A DNA stretch of 64,000 nt, from assembly GCA_913042065.1 (NCBI GenBank), contig CAJWKB010000001.1:1-64000 (forward strand). Reading direction: 5' to 3'. This DNA comes from an uncultured Alphaproteobacteria bacterium (GTDB lineage: Bacteria > Pseudomonadota > Alphaproteobacteria > Puniceispirillales > Puniceispirillaceae). The notes under the pieces were generated by a model, which was given only the letters and a program-made list of their open reading frames with translations, had not been told where the DNA came from and searched no databases. This document shows, piece by piece, positions 55,143 to 63,049 of the stretch. How positions within the stretch are numbered: position 1 is the first letter of the stretch; every line of letters starts with the position of its first letter. Made by a program: the position numbers and the translations under genes.

Positions 55143-57194
55143 CTAGGCACGGCGGCGGCCACCACGGCGGCGGCCACCCTCAATGGCCGGGGCGTCCTCA
55201 GCTGTCAAAATGCGCTCAGGCAGCTCAACCTCGGCAGCAAGCCTTGCATAGGGGTCGCTTTTATGCGGGATCGCCATCGCCTTGACAAAATGGTCCTGAA
55301 ACGATGGTTCAATGGCCGTTTCGATCTTTTCAATGTCACGGACAGCAGCCTCAATCTCGCGGCGGGCACCACGATTGAGCAGTGCCATCCTCGCCCCGGC
55401 CCCAGCCGAATTGCCAGCAGCGCGGACATTTTCCAACTGACAATCGGGAATCATCCCAAGTACCATCGCATACTTTGGGTCGATATGTGTGCCAAAGGCC
55501 CCCGCCAGAACAACCTTGTCGATAGCCTTGATCTGCATCTTGTCCATCAGCAGCCGGAAACCAGCATAAAGAGCGGCTTTTGCAAGCTGGATCGCACGCA
55601 CATCATTCTGCGTTACAGTTACATTCTCTGAAATGCGGTAGCAAAACGTGCGGCCATCGGCCTCGATACGGGCCGATTGATGAGCCTTTTGACCATCAAC
55701 AACGCCATCCATCGAAATGATTTCGGCAAGATACATCTCCGCCAACACCTCAATGATCCCCGAACCACAGATCCCGGTTATGCCGGTTGCCTTCACCGCC
55801 TCGTCAAAGCCCGCCTCATCAGACCATTGGTCAACGCCAATCACCCGAAACCGGGGTTCAAGCGTATCCCTGTCGATGCGAATGCGCTCAATCGCACCAG
55901 GCGCAGCACGTTGGCCAGAGGAAATTTGCGCCCCCTCAAAAGCTGGGCCTGTGGGTGACGAGGCAGCAAGCATCCGCTGCGAATTGCCAATAACAATTTC
56001 GGCATTGGTGCCGACATCGACTACAAGCGTGTATTGATCATGTTTTTGCGGCGCCTCGGCCAAAACTACACCCGCTGCATCGGCACCTACGTGGCCAGCG
56101 ATGCAGGGCAGAACATAGACACGCGCGCCGAGATGAACGCCAAGGCCAAGCTCGCTCGCACGAATTTCAACGGCGGTATCAACCGCAAGGGCGAAAGGCG
56201 CGCCACCAAGTTCAACCGGATCGATTCCTAGCAGCAGATGGTGCATCACCGGATTGCCGACAAGCACAATTTCTAGAACATCCTCAGGGGTCAGGCCGGC
56301 ATGTTCCGCAGCACCCATAATCAGGCCCTGTAAACCTTCAATGACAGCAGCTGTCATCTCTCTGTCACCGCCGGGATTCATGATTCCATAGGAAACGCGG
56401 CTCATTAGATCCTCGCCAAAGCGGATCTGTGGGTTCATCGCACCGGTTGAGGCCAGAACCTCGCCGGTGACCATATCACACAGATGCGCCGACATAGTCG
56501 TCGATCCCACATCAATGGCAACGCCGGCAATGCGATCCTTCAGGCCGGGCCAGATGCCGACAATGTGATGCCCGTCACGAAGTGCCACCGTCACCTGCCA
56601 TTTGCCGGCACGCAAAACTGGTTGCAGGGATTGCAGAATATTCAGATCACAGCTAATGCTGCCGGTTACACGATCCGGCCATTGCGCCTGCACCGCCTCC
56701 ACCAGACGGCGAAAATCACCCGAAGGTTCGTGCATGTCCGGCTCGCGCACCTCAACAAGGCACAGGCGGACAATCGGATCCATCTCGATCTGCCGGTCAT
56801 CTGCCGCCTTGCGCACAAGCTGGTTATGGACCTGACTTTCGGGTGGCACATCAATGACCACGTCATCACAAAGCAGCGACTGGCAAGACAGGCGCCGACC
56901 ATCAATAAGCCCCTTTTTATCTGCATAGCGGGTCTCAACAGCGGTCACCGCTCCAAGACTTTCAGCACCTGAAGTGATACCGTGTTTAGCAAACTCACCA
57001 CTGCCAACCGTAATCTGACAACGCCCACAGAGGGCGCGCCCACCGCAAACAGAGTCGATGTCAACACCGAGAGTACGCGCTGCCTGCAACACAGTCGTTC
57101 CGGCGGGAACATGGCCCTGTCTGCCCGATGGAGTGAAAATGATTTTCACCTCATCCCACGATTCTCCAGATCTTGCACTGCTGTCGTCGGTCAT
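55143..57194 (-). CDS. ASKHA-domain corrinoid activation protein with [2Fe-2S] domain (RACo-like)
   Basis: 683 residues. The N-terminal ferredoxin domain has Cys50, Cys56, Cys59 (CGGRALCGRC) and Cys104. The remaining two-thirds is an ASKHA ATPase-like domain with VAIDVGSTTMSAHLCD and VDVGTNAEIVIGN. RACo-type proteins use ATP to re-reduce Co(II) corrinoid proteins to Co(I). The C-terminus is an Arg/Gly tail (GGRRRGGRRRA). Last gene of the corrinoid operon, it probably repairs the corrinoid protein encoded at 59874. This matters most in aerobic cells, where Co(I) oxidises often. Confidence 0.92.
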   Translation of the reverse strand: MTDDSSARSGESWDEVKIIFTPSGRQGHVPAGTTVLQAARTLGVDIDSVCGGRALCGRCQITVGSGEFAKHGITSGAESLGAVTAVETRYADKKGLIDGRRLSCQSLLCDDVVIDVPPESQVHNQLVRKAADDRQIEMDPIVRLCLVEVREPDMHEPSGDFRRLVEAVQAQWPDRVTGSISCDLNILQSLQPVLRAGKWQVTVALRDGHHIVGIWPGLKDRIAGVAIDVGSTTMSAHLCDMVTGEVLASTGAMNPQIRFGEDLMSRVSYGIMNPGGDREMTAAVIEGLQGLIMGAAEHAGLTPEDVLEIVLVGNPVMHHLLLGIDPVELGGAPFALAVDTAVEIRASELGLGVHLGARVYVLPCIAGHVGADAAGVVLAEAPQKHDQYTLVVDVGTNAEIVIGNSQRMLAASSPTGPAFEGAQISSGQRAAPGAIERIRIDRDTLEPRFRVIGVDQWSDEAGFDEAVKATGITGICGSGIIEVLAEMYLAEIISMDGVVDGQKAHQSARIEADGRTFCYRISENVTVTQNDVRAIQLAKAALYAGFRLLMDKMQIKAIDKVVLAGAFGTHIDPKYAMVLGMIPDCQLENVRAAGNSAGAGARMALLNRGARREIEAAVRDIEKIETAIEPSFQDHFVKAMAIPHKSDPYARLAAEVELPERILTAEDAPAIEGGRRRGGRRRA

Positions 57195-57226
57195 TATTCC
57201 AACTATAAAAGTTCTGTCGTAGTGGT

Positions 57227-58129
57227 TCAGGCGCTGCGCCGGCGGCGTGTCTGCCGTCGCTCACGACCTCCTTCACCCTGCTCTGCAGGTTTGCGAAATT
57301 TCTCGATCCATCTTCGACATTCTGGATCATTGCCATTCATTACGTTGGCACCCATGATACCTGTCATTTCCTCAGCGTGAAGTGGATTCATGATAGCCGA
57401 GGTCATACCGGCTCCTGCAGCCATCGATAGGAAGGCAGCGTTGAGTCCATGCCGATTTGGTAGCCCGAAGGAAATATTTGACGCCCCACAGGTGGTGTTC
57501 ACCTTCAACTCGTTTCGCAGGCGAATGATCAAGTCAAGCGCCGAACGGCCAGCAAGGTTGATCGCGCCAACCGGCATGATCAGTGGATCAACCACCACAT
57601 CCTCGCGGGGAATGCCATAATCTTCGGCACGCTCGACAATTTTCTTGGCAACATCAAAGCGAACATTCGGATCCTCTGAAATTCCCGTCTCGTCATTCGA
57701 AATGGCAACAACGGCAGCGTTGTATTTCCTCACAAGCGGCAAAACAACCTCAAGGCGTTCCTCCTCGCCGGTGACCGAATTGACTAGCGGCTTGCCCTTA
57801 TAGACAGACAAGCCGGATTCCAGTGCGGCAACAATTGAACTGTCGATAGCAAGCGGTACATCGACCACATCCTGCACGAGGCTGATCGCCTCAGCCAGAA
57901 TGGCGGGTTCATCAGCCATCGGAATACCGGCGTTGATATCGAGCATAGTCGCGCCAGCTTCCACCTGGGCGACGGCATCAGAGATTACCCGGCTGTAATC
58001 ACCAGCGGCCATTTCGGCAGCAAGCAGCTTTCTGCCGGTGGGGTTGATCCGCTCACCAATCACGCAAAACGGTGAGTCAAAACCGAAGGTGATTTGTCTT
58101 TTGTCTGATGAAACCAGTGTCTTAGTCAT
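57227..58129 (-). CDS. methyltetrahydrofolate:corrinoid methyltransferase (MtgA/AcsE-like)
   Basis: 300 residues with a dihydropteroate-synthase-like TIM barrel. Folate-binding blocks: GERINPTGRK, LDINAG, AIDSS, GASNISFGLPNR. Transfers a methyl group between a corrinoid protein and tetrahydrofolate; in this operon it most likely moves it from methyl-Co(III) to THF. The C-terminus ends in a basic tail (RRQTRRRRSA). It lies 28 bp after the MetF-like gene and 32 bp before the ASKHA gene. Confidence 0.92.
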   Translation of the reverse strand: MTKTLVSSDKRQITFGFDSPFCVIGERINPTGRKLLAAEMAAGDYSRVISDAVAQVEAGATMLDINAGIPMADEPAILAEAISLVQDVVDVPLAIDSSIVAALESGLSVYKGKPLVNSVTGEEERLEVVLPLVRKYNAAVVAISNDETGISEDPNVRFDVAKKIVERAEDYGIPREDVVVDPLIMPVGAINLAGRSALDLIIRLRNELKVNTTCGASNISFGLPNRHGLNAAFLSMAAGAGMTSAIMNPLHAEEMTGIMGANVMNGNDPECRRWIEKFRKPAEQGEGGRERRQTRRRRSA

Positions 58130-58157
58130 GTTTTATGTCTCCGTTTACGCGGCCCTT

Positions 58158-59057
58158 CTAAGCGGCAAAAACCTCAAATCCGCCTTTCGGCAATGTTTCA
58201 ATTTTTCCGTTTGCGATTGCCTGAGCGTAAGCTGCAGTTTTAGCAAAGCCACCAAAGGGGTAAAAATGGAAATGACGGATTAGACAGCCTGGATCCCCTG
58301 CCATTCCCTGCGCAAGGCCATCGAGCAGCAGATGTGGTGATTGTACCGTCATCAATTTGGCGACATTGCGAGCCTGTTTCGAGATGAAACGCATTGATGG
58401 ACCAATCCCCGAAATCTGGGCGAAGCGGAACAGTGTTTTGATTGTGGCTGGCCCCGGAATGCCGATGCGGATGGGTAATTTGTTGCCGGCGGCACGTACC
58501 ACCCTCTCCCAGTCCAAAACGATATCCGCCTCAAAACAGAATTGGGTTTCGATATAAAGATCAAGCCCTTCGCGAACAGCGAGTGCATTCTTCGCCGCCA
58601 GAGCCTCGGCAATCTCGTCATCGCTAATATCTGGGCTTCCCTCAGGATGGCCGGCAACACCGATGGAGCGGATACCATGTTTTTGGATCAATCCTGTATC
58701 AAGCACCTGCATGGAGTCTGAAAATTGGCCGACCGAATTGTCAACGCCGCCACCAATCACGAGAATCTCACTTACGCCTGCTTTGGCGGTGAAAGCCGTC
58801 AAGAGTTCATCTAGCTGATCTGTATCACGCAATGACCTCGCAGCAAGGTGCGGCACTGGTTTCATGCCGTCATTGTGCAGGCGCTGCGCCACCGCGACCG
58901 TATCCATTGGATCACTGCCTGGCAGAAAGGTAACGTTCACCGTTGTTTCCGGAGCAAGACAATCGCGGAAACTCTCAATCTTTGCGGCACCTGTCGGCGT
59001 CACCTCAATGGACCAACCTTCCGCCGCCTGCCGAATCTGCTCGATAGTCGCTGCCAT
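58158..59057 (-). CDS. MetF-like methylenetetrahydrofolate reductase
   Basis: 299 residues from ATG 59057 (AAAGAGG upstream). TIM-barrel MTHFR family with TVNVTFLPGSD, PHLAARSL and ILVIGGG. The canonical biosynthetic reaction reduces methylene-THF to methyl-THF. In this operon the reverse, oxidising methyl-THF derived from methylated amines to methylene-THF, makes metabolic sense; this is inference. It is preceded by a highly structured leader (see 59080-59182). An 11-codon upstream extension is open but unlikely. Confidence 0.9.
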   Translation of the reverse strand: MAATIEQIRQAAEGWSIEVTPTGAAKIESFRDCLAPETTVNVTFLPGSDPMDTVAVAQRLHNDGMKPVPHLAARSLRDTDQLDELLTAFTAKAGVSEILVIGGGVDNSVGQFSDSMQVLDTGLIQKHGIRSIGVAGHPEGSPDISDDEIAEALAAKNALAVREGLDLYIETQFCFEADIVLDWERVVRAAGNKLPIRIGIPGPATIKTLFRFAQISGIGPSMRFISKQARNVAKLMTVQSPHLLLDGLAQGMAGDPGCLIRHFHFYPFGGFAKTAAYAQAIANGKIETLPKGGFEVFAA

Positions 59058-59079
59058 GATAACCTCTTTCAAAAATGAA

Positions 59080-59182
59080 ATGGGGGGCACGCATCAGCAT
59101 TTCCATATCTAACCCCTTACTTCAGTAGCCGAAGAATGACGAGTCTGCCCCCCATCGGATAGTTTGCTGACGCCTCACTATC
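59080..59182 (-). ncRNA. candidate structured RNA leader of the MetF-like gene
   Basis: On the minus-strand transcript there are two adjacent helices. GAUAGU/ACUAUC (59177-59182 with 59158-59163) has a 13-base loop. Two bases later comes a perfect 10-bp helix AUGGGGGGCA/UGCCCCCCAU (59146-59155 with 59080-59089) closing a 56-base loop. That loop contains a further hairpin CUUCGG/CUGAAG. The 3' arm ends 22 bases before the start codon. No T-tract follows. It could be a riboswitch, an attenuator or an RNA-processing stem within the operon. I do not recognise a known class. Confidence 0.55.
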
Positions 59183-59226
59183 TCCCGATTACGACATCGG
59201 CCTGAATACCGCTGGGTACAAATTGC

Positions 59227-59541
59227 CTAAGCTGACGACCTGCCACCATTTTCAACTAGCGTGCGAACGCGGTCTGCAGGGTATTCAACTTCCAGCGCAG
59301 CGGCACGCTCGGCAGCAACAGCATCAAGATCATCTCCACAGTCAACTGGCTCACTACGGCGCCAATCGGCCAAATAGTCATCCGACTTGTCGGCACCATC
59401 GCGCATCGCCGCCTCATCAATCGCGATGGCAAAACGCCGTGAAAGCTCGATCTTTGCCTGTTCGCGCTGGCGACCACGGCCTCGTTCGGCGATGACCTGC
59501 GCCGGAATATCACGCCAATATAATGTAATTAACTGAGCCAT
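59227..59541 (-). CDS. 'virulence factor' family small protein (PF13769-like)
   Basis: 104 residues beginning MAQLITLYWRDIPAQVI, the hallmark of a family labelled 'virulence factor' in databases. In alphaproteobacteria this family recurrently sits among corrinoid methyltransferase genes, from memory. No catalytic motif is visible and the sequence is rich in Arg, Asp and Glu. Here it is between the corrinoid protein and the MetF-like gene on the same strand, so a role in methyl transfer, not virulence, is inferred. Confidence 0.8.
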   Translation of the reverse strand: MAQLITLYWRDIPAQVIAERGRGRQREQAKIELSRRFAIAIDEAAMRDGADKSDDYLADWRRSEPVDCGDDLDAVAAERAAALEVEYPADRVRTLVENGGRSSA

Positions 59542-59873
59542 GTTTGTTTGGTCCTATTGCTTATTTACCCGTTTGCCAATCGTCTATGTGGCGGCTGGAT
59601 TGGGAGTTGCCCGGGTTTTATGCAAGGGGCTTCTGAAAAAAGCTCTGAAAGCCTTCATGTCCTAATAGTCAGCATCCAAAGGCTAGCCCCAATGCTGAAC
59701 CGTTTGCACGTCCCTAAACTGCAATGTCGCATTCTCCGTCTGGTCAATGAAAAGAAAACATGTGTAATTACTGAAATCCATACCAAGGAGCAGCAGGCGC
59801 CAGCGTACCGTATGCCACAACAATTACATCACCTCGTTGGGACAGCCCAGCGGAATGCGCTGTAGTATTACGT
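59542..59873. other. gap inside the corrinoid operon
   Basis: 332 bp between the corrinoid protein gene and the PF13769-like gene on the same strand. A plus-strand frame crosses it but shows no protein character. No strong terminator was found, so read-through is possible, although an internal promoter may lie here. Confidence 0.45.
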
Positions 59874-60578
59874 CTAGCCAGCAGCTAGAACTTTTTCACG
59901 CTTTGCCGCAATCATTTCCTTAGCTGTCTCAACAGCAACTGCTGCGTCGCGACAATAGGCATCGGCACCGACCGAATCGGCAAATGCCTCGTTGAGGGGC
60001 GCACCACCAACAAGCACGATATAGTCATCACGAATACCCTTTTCGACAAGCGCGTCAACGACTACTTTCATGTAGGGCATAGTCGTCGTCAACAGCGCCG
60101 ACATGCCGAGTATGTCTGGCTTGTGTTCCTCAAGCGCTTCAAGATAATTCTCCACCGGATTGTTTATACCAATATCGACAACGTCAAAGCCAGCACCTTC
60201 AAGCATCATCGAAACCAAATTCTTACCGATGTCATGGATATCGCCTTTTACTGTTCCGATTACCATGCTGCCAACTCGGGGCGCACCAGTTTCCGCAAGC
60301 AATGGACGCAGGATGGTCATTCCCGCTTTCATTGCGTTGGCCGCCATTAAAACCTCTGGTACAAACAGGATACCATCGCGGAAATCAATGCCAACAATCG
60401 TCATGCCTTCAACGAGTGCCTTGGTCAGAACTTCATAGGGTGTCCAGCCGCGATCAAGCAAGATTTCAACGCCCTCGACAATCTCTTCTTGGAGACCGTC
60501 ATAGAGGTCGTCATGCATTTGCTGCACGAGTTCGTCGTTGTCTAGGTCCGCGAGGATAATTTCATCTTCATCAGCCAT
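59874..60578 (-). CDS. corrinoid (B12-binding) protein, MtgC/MtbC-like
   Basis: 234 residues. The helical cap (about 15-95) precedes the Rossmann B12-binding domain with the base-off lower-ligand motif DIHDIG (113-118; His115) and GMSALLTT, LVGGAPLN. Shuttles the methyl group between an MttB-family methyltransferase and a methyl-THF methyltransferase. First gene of the operon. A GC-rich hairpin (60652-60675) lies in its upstream region. No mttB homologue is in this operon; the one at 30.8 kb is the probable partner. Confidence 0.94.
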   Translation of the reverse strand: MADEDEIILADLDNDELVQQMHDDLYDGLQEEIVEGVEILLDRGWTPYEVLTKALVEGMTIVGIDFRDGILFVPEVLMAANAMKAGMTILRPLLAETGAPRVGSMVIGTVKGDIHDIGKNLVSMMLEGAGFDVVDIGINNPVENYLEALEEHKPDILGMSALLTTTMPYMKVVVDALVEKGIRDDYIVLVGGAPLNEAFADSVGADAYCRDAAVAVETAKEMIAAKREKVLAAG

Positions 60579-60651
60579 CCACGCATACTCCGCATTAGCT
60601 CGTGGTTGAACGGCACACTATGCCCTTACTGATGGTAGTCTTGCGGCATCC

Positions 60652-60675
60652 GGAGCGCGAAATGTGAAGCGCTCC
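60652..60675. promoter_or_regulatory. hairpin upstream of the corrinoid protein gene
   Basis: GGAGCGC (60652-60658) and GCGCTCC (60669-60675) form a perfect 7-bp stem with a ten-base loop, between yciB and the corrinoid gene. It lacks a T-tract, so it is either a leader structure or a weak yciB terminator. Confidence 0.45.
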
Positions 60676-60729
60676 CGACTGAATTTGTGCTGGGCGCGAC
60701 AATACAGCGCGTAATCATCGAAACAGGAC

Positions 60730-61323
60730 TTATTTTTCCATCTGCTGCTTGCTAAGCACTGGAAAGCTAGCCACCATGAAAAACAAAGAAATACCAGTAA
60801 TTCCAAAGGCTTTAAATGTTACCCAATCATCTGTAGACAGCGCCCGCCAGGCAATTTCATTGGCGATTGCCGTTGTCGTAAACATGGCAACCCACAGCCA
60901 GCTCATCTGCCGCCAGCCAGTTTCTGTCAGATTGATCTGACTTCCCATAATAGCTCGGAGCGGGTTGCGTCCGATCAACCGACCACTCGCAATCAGAAAC
61001 GCCAATAGTCCAGTCAGAATAGTTGGTTTGACCTTGATGAAAATCTCATTGTCAAAATAGACAGACAAGCCACCAAAAAAGGCAACGGCAACACAGCCTA
61101 CAGTCGCCATCAGCGATATGCGGCGCTCAGTCAGCCAGCCAATGATCAGAGCAATAATGGTCGAACAGATAAGCACCTTGATACTAAGCATAAAATCACG
61201 CGTGAGGTAATTCGTGCCAAAAAAAAGTACAAGAGGGCCAAGGTCGAGCAGTAGTCTACGACCGGGGCGCTCGTTATTTTCCGTTGGTGTAACTGAATGA
61301 TTATGTGTCTGTTTATCTGGCAC
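60730..61323 (-). CDS. yciB: inner membrane septation/IspZ family protein YciB
   Basis: 197 residues, about five membrane helices, with the signature LLLDLGPLVLFFGTNY near the N-terminus and NEIAWR near residue 158. YciB/IspZ family proteins act in envelope integrity and cell division; the precise activity is unresolved. The 25 residues before the first helix are polar. On the same strand as the corrinoid operon but 151 bp away. Confidence 0.9.
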   Translation of the reverse strand: MPDKQTHNHSVTPTENNERPGRRLLLDLGPLVLFFGTNYLTRDFMLSIKVLICSTIIALIIGWLTERRISLMATVGCVAVAFFGGLSVYFDNEIFIKVKPTILTGLLAFLIASGRLIGRNPLRAIMGSQINLTETGWRQMSWLWVAMFTTTAIANEIAWRALSTDDWVTFKAFGITGISLFFMVASFPVLSKQQMEK

Positions 61324-61421
61324 GTTTTTGCCTTCCTAAGTCTCTTATTAAACTCTGGTTGCATTCTAACAATGCTGTTCGCCTTATAGTATCAGCTTAG
61401 GCGGGCGGATGCCTGTTGACA

Positions 61422-62420
61422 TCAGGCGGCCCAGGATGTCGTCATTTCCTCGCAAATAAGTGCAGTTTCACGGATCAGTGCCCCACCACGCTTGTCTTTT
61501 CTCGCCTCTTCACCGAGCGTTCGGCGCCAATATTTGGCACCCCTCTGCGAGGCATACAACCCCAGCATATGCCGGGTCAGCGCATGCAACGGAATTTCTT
61601 CTATCACATCGGCGTAATCAGCCATCGCCATGGCCGCCTGCAGGCGGGTTTTGCCAGCACGGCCAAAAATGGACTCATTTAGGTCAGCAAGCAGCATTGG
61701 TGTCTTATAAGCAGCCCGGCCTAGCATCACCCCGGCAAAGTTGGGCAGTTCGGTCATGATGGTTGCAGCATCTACAATGCCACCATTGAGATGGATCATC
61801 AAATCGGGGCGGCGCGAGGCAAGCCGGCGCACTCGCGTATAGTTCAATGGCGGGATATCTCGGTTTTCCTTGGGGCTGAGTCCTTTCAGCCACGCTTTGC
61901 GGGCATGAAGGTAGAAAATCTGGACACCGGCCGCGCTGAGCGTGTCGACAAAAGTATCAAGACCGACCTCCTCATCCATATTATCAATGCCAATCCGGCA
62001 TTTGATAGTGACAGGTAGATCAGTCTCAGCCTGCATGGCGATGACACAATCGGCGACAAGATTGGGCTCAGCCATCAGGCAGGCACCAAAACGGCCAGAT
62101 TGCACGCGGTCTGAAGGGCATCCGACATTAAGATTAATTTCCTGAAAGCCCCGGGCGGCTGCGACCCGCGTTGCCTGTGCCAGCCGGTCAGGATTGCTGC
62201 CGCCAAGCTGTAGGGCAAGCGGATATTCCGCAGGGTCGTGACCAAGCAACCTCTCGGCATCACCATGCAAAATAGCATCAGCCGTTACCATCTCGGTGAA
62301 CAGCAGCGCGTCAGGCGCGAGCAGACGATGGAAAAACCGACAATGCCGATTCGTCCAATCCATCATCGGCGCCACCGAAAGGCGGCGGTCAATCGCATCA
62401 ATTGGCTGAATTTTCATCAT
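61422..62420 (-). CDS. dusA: tRNA-dihydrouridine(20/20a) synthase DusA
   Basis: About 332 residues from ATG 62420 (or 62417). FMN-binding TIM barrel with LSVAPMMDWTNRHCR, LQLGGSNP, NLNVGCPSDRVQ (catalytic Cys), and the HARKAWLKGLSPKENR segment typical of DusA. Reduces U20/U20a in the tRNA D-loop. An open frame extends 13 codons upstream without conservation. The gene probably follows DUF1674 and DUF1491 in one transcript. Confidence 0.94.
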   Translation of the reverse strand: MMKIQPIDAIDRRLSVAPMMDWTNRHCRFFHRLLAPDALLFTEMVTADAILHGDAERLLGHDPAEYPLALQLGGSNPDRLAQATRVAAARGFQEINLNVGCPSDRVQSGRFGACLMAEPNLVADCVIAMQAETDLPVTIKCRIGIDNMDEEVGLDTFVDTLSAAGVQIFYLHARKAWLKGLSPKENRDIPPLNYTRVRRLASRRPDLMIHLNGGIVDAATIMTELPNFAGVMLGRAAYKTPMLLADLNESIFGRAGKTRLQAAMAMADYADVIEEIPLHALTRHMLGLYASQRGAKYWRRTLGEEARKDKRGGALIRETALICEEMTTSWAA

Positions 62421-62471
62421 TGGTCCGTTATAGAGCAAGCTCCCGCAAAACACCACCAATCAAGCAACATA

Positions 62472-62819
62472 TCACGAGGAATGGCCAAGGAATGGGTTCC
62501 GCGCCCTGGTGTCGGCAACAGCAATGACAAAAGCGTCGGGGTCCATGGCCAATTCACGATCCAGCCGGCTAACCGCCGTCTGCGCATCGACCCAGCCGTC
62601 GCCATCAGCGCCATCACCAGTTATGGCGCGCCAACTATAATCACCATCAAAATCGAGACTCCGGGCTAACAACTTATGGCGACCATCCAACGCGTCTACA
62701 TGGAGAAAGATGGCGCCAGCATCAGCATCGCCACGCCGCACCAAAACGCAGTCAATCAGCTCTGCCGCGGCATATCGCATAGCAGCGCTGACGAGCATTT
62801 CAGATTTCAACCTCGTCAT
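62472..62819 (-). CDS. DUF1491 family protein
   Basis: 115 residues with the family core VLVRRGDADAGAIFLHVDAL and the C-terminal DRELAMDPDAFVIAVADTRARNPF (given as DRELAMDPDAFVI and ARNPF). Small alphaproteobacterial family of unknown function. It starts 12 bases after the DUF1674 gene and precedes dusA. Confidence 0.88.
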   Translation of the reverse strand: MTRLKSEMLVSAAMRYAAAELIDCVLVRRGDADAGAIFLHVDALDGRHKLLARSLDFDGDYSWRAITGDGADGDGWVDAQTAVSRLDRELAMDPDAFVIAVADTRARNPFLGHSS

Positions 62820-62831
62820 TCCGCAGGACGC

Positions 62832-63002
62832 CTAGAAGTCAGTGCAGCGGCCTTTTTGTTCCCAGTCGCCATACCGCGTTGGCTCCGGTCCCTTGGGCCC
62901 GTTCGTTTCTCTGGGTAACGGAACGTCGCCGTCGACCCTTTCTGTTGTGGCAGCAGCGTCCTCGGCCTCTAATTTGTCGGACTTTGTCTTGTCAGCTTTC
63001 AT
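62832..63002 (-). CDS. DUF1674 / SDHAF4-like succinate dehydrogenase assembly factor
   Basis: 56 residues. The C-terminus GPEPTRYGDWEQKGRCTDF is the diagnostic motif of DUF1674, homologous to mitochondrial SDHAF4, which protects flavinated SdhA and promotes complex II assembly. The N-terminal half is polar and disordered. Only 47 bp separate it from the divergent rsmB start. This short gene is easily missed because of its length. Confidence 0.9.
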   Translation of the reverse strand: MKADKTKSDKLEAEDAAATTERVDGDVPLPRETNGPKGPEPTRYGDWEQKGRCTDF

Positions 63003-63049
63003 ATTTATCTATATGCCCGCGGATAACAGCAAAGACAAGCGGGAACAGA

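Noticed and set aside
59548..59865. 105-codon plus-strand frame within the corrinoid operon
   Set aside because: Opposite strand to the operon and no protein-like pattern or family.
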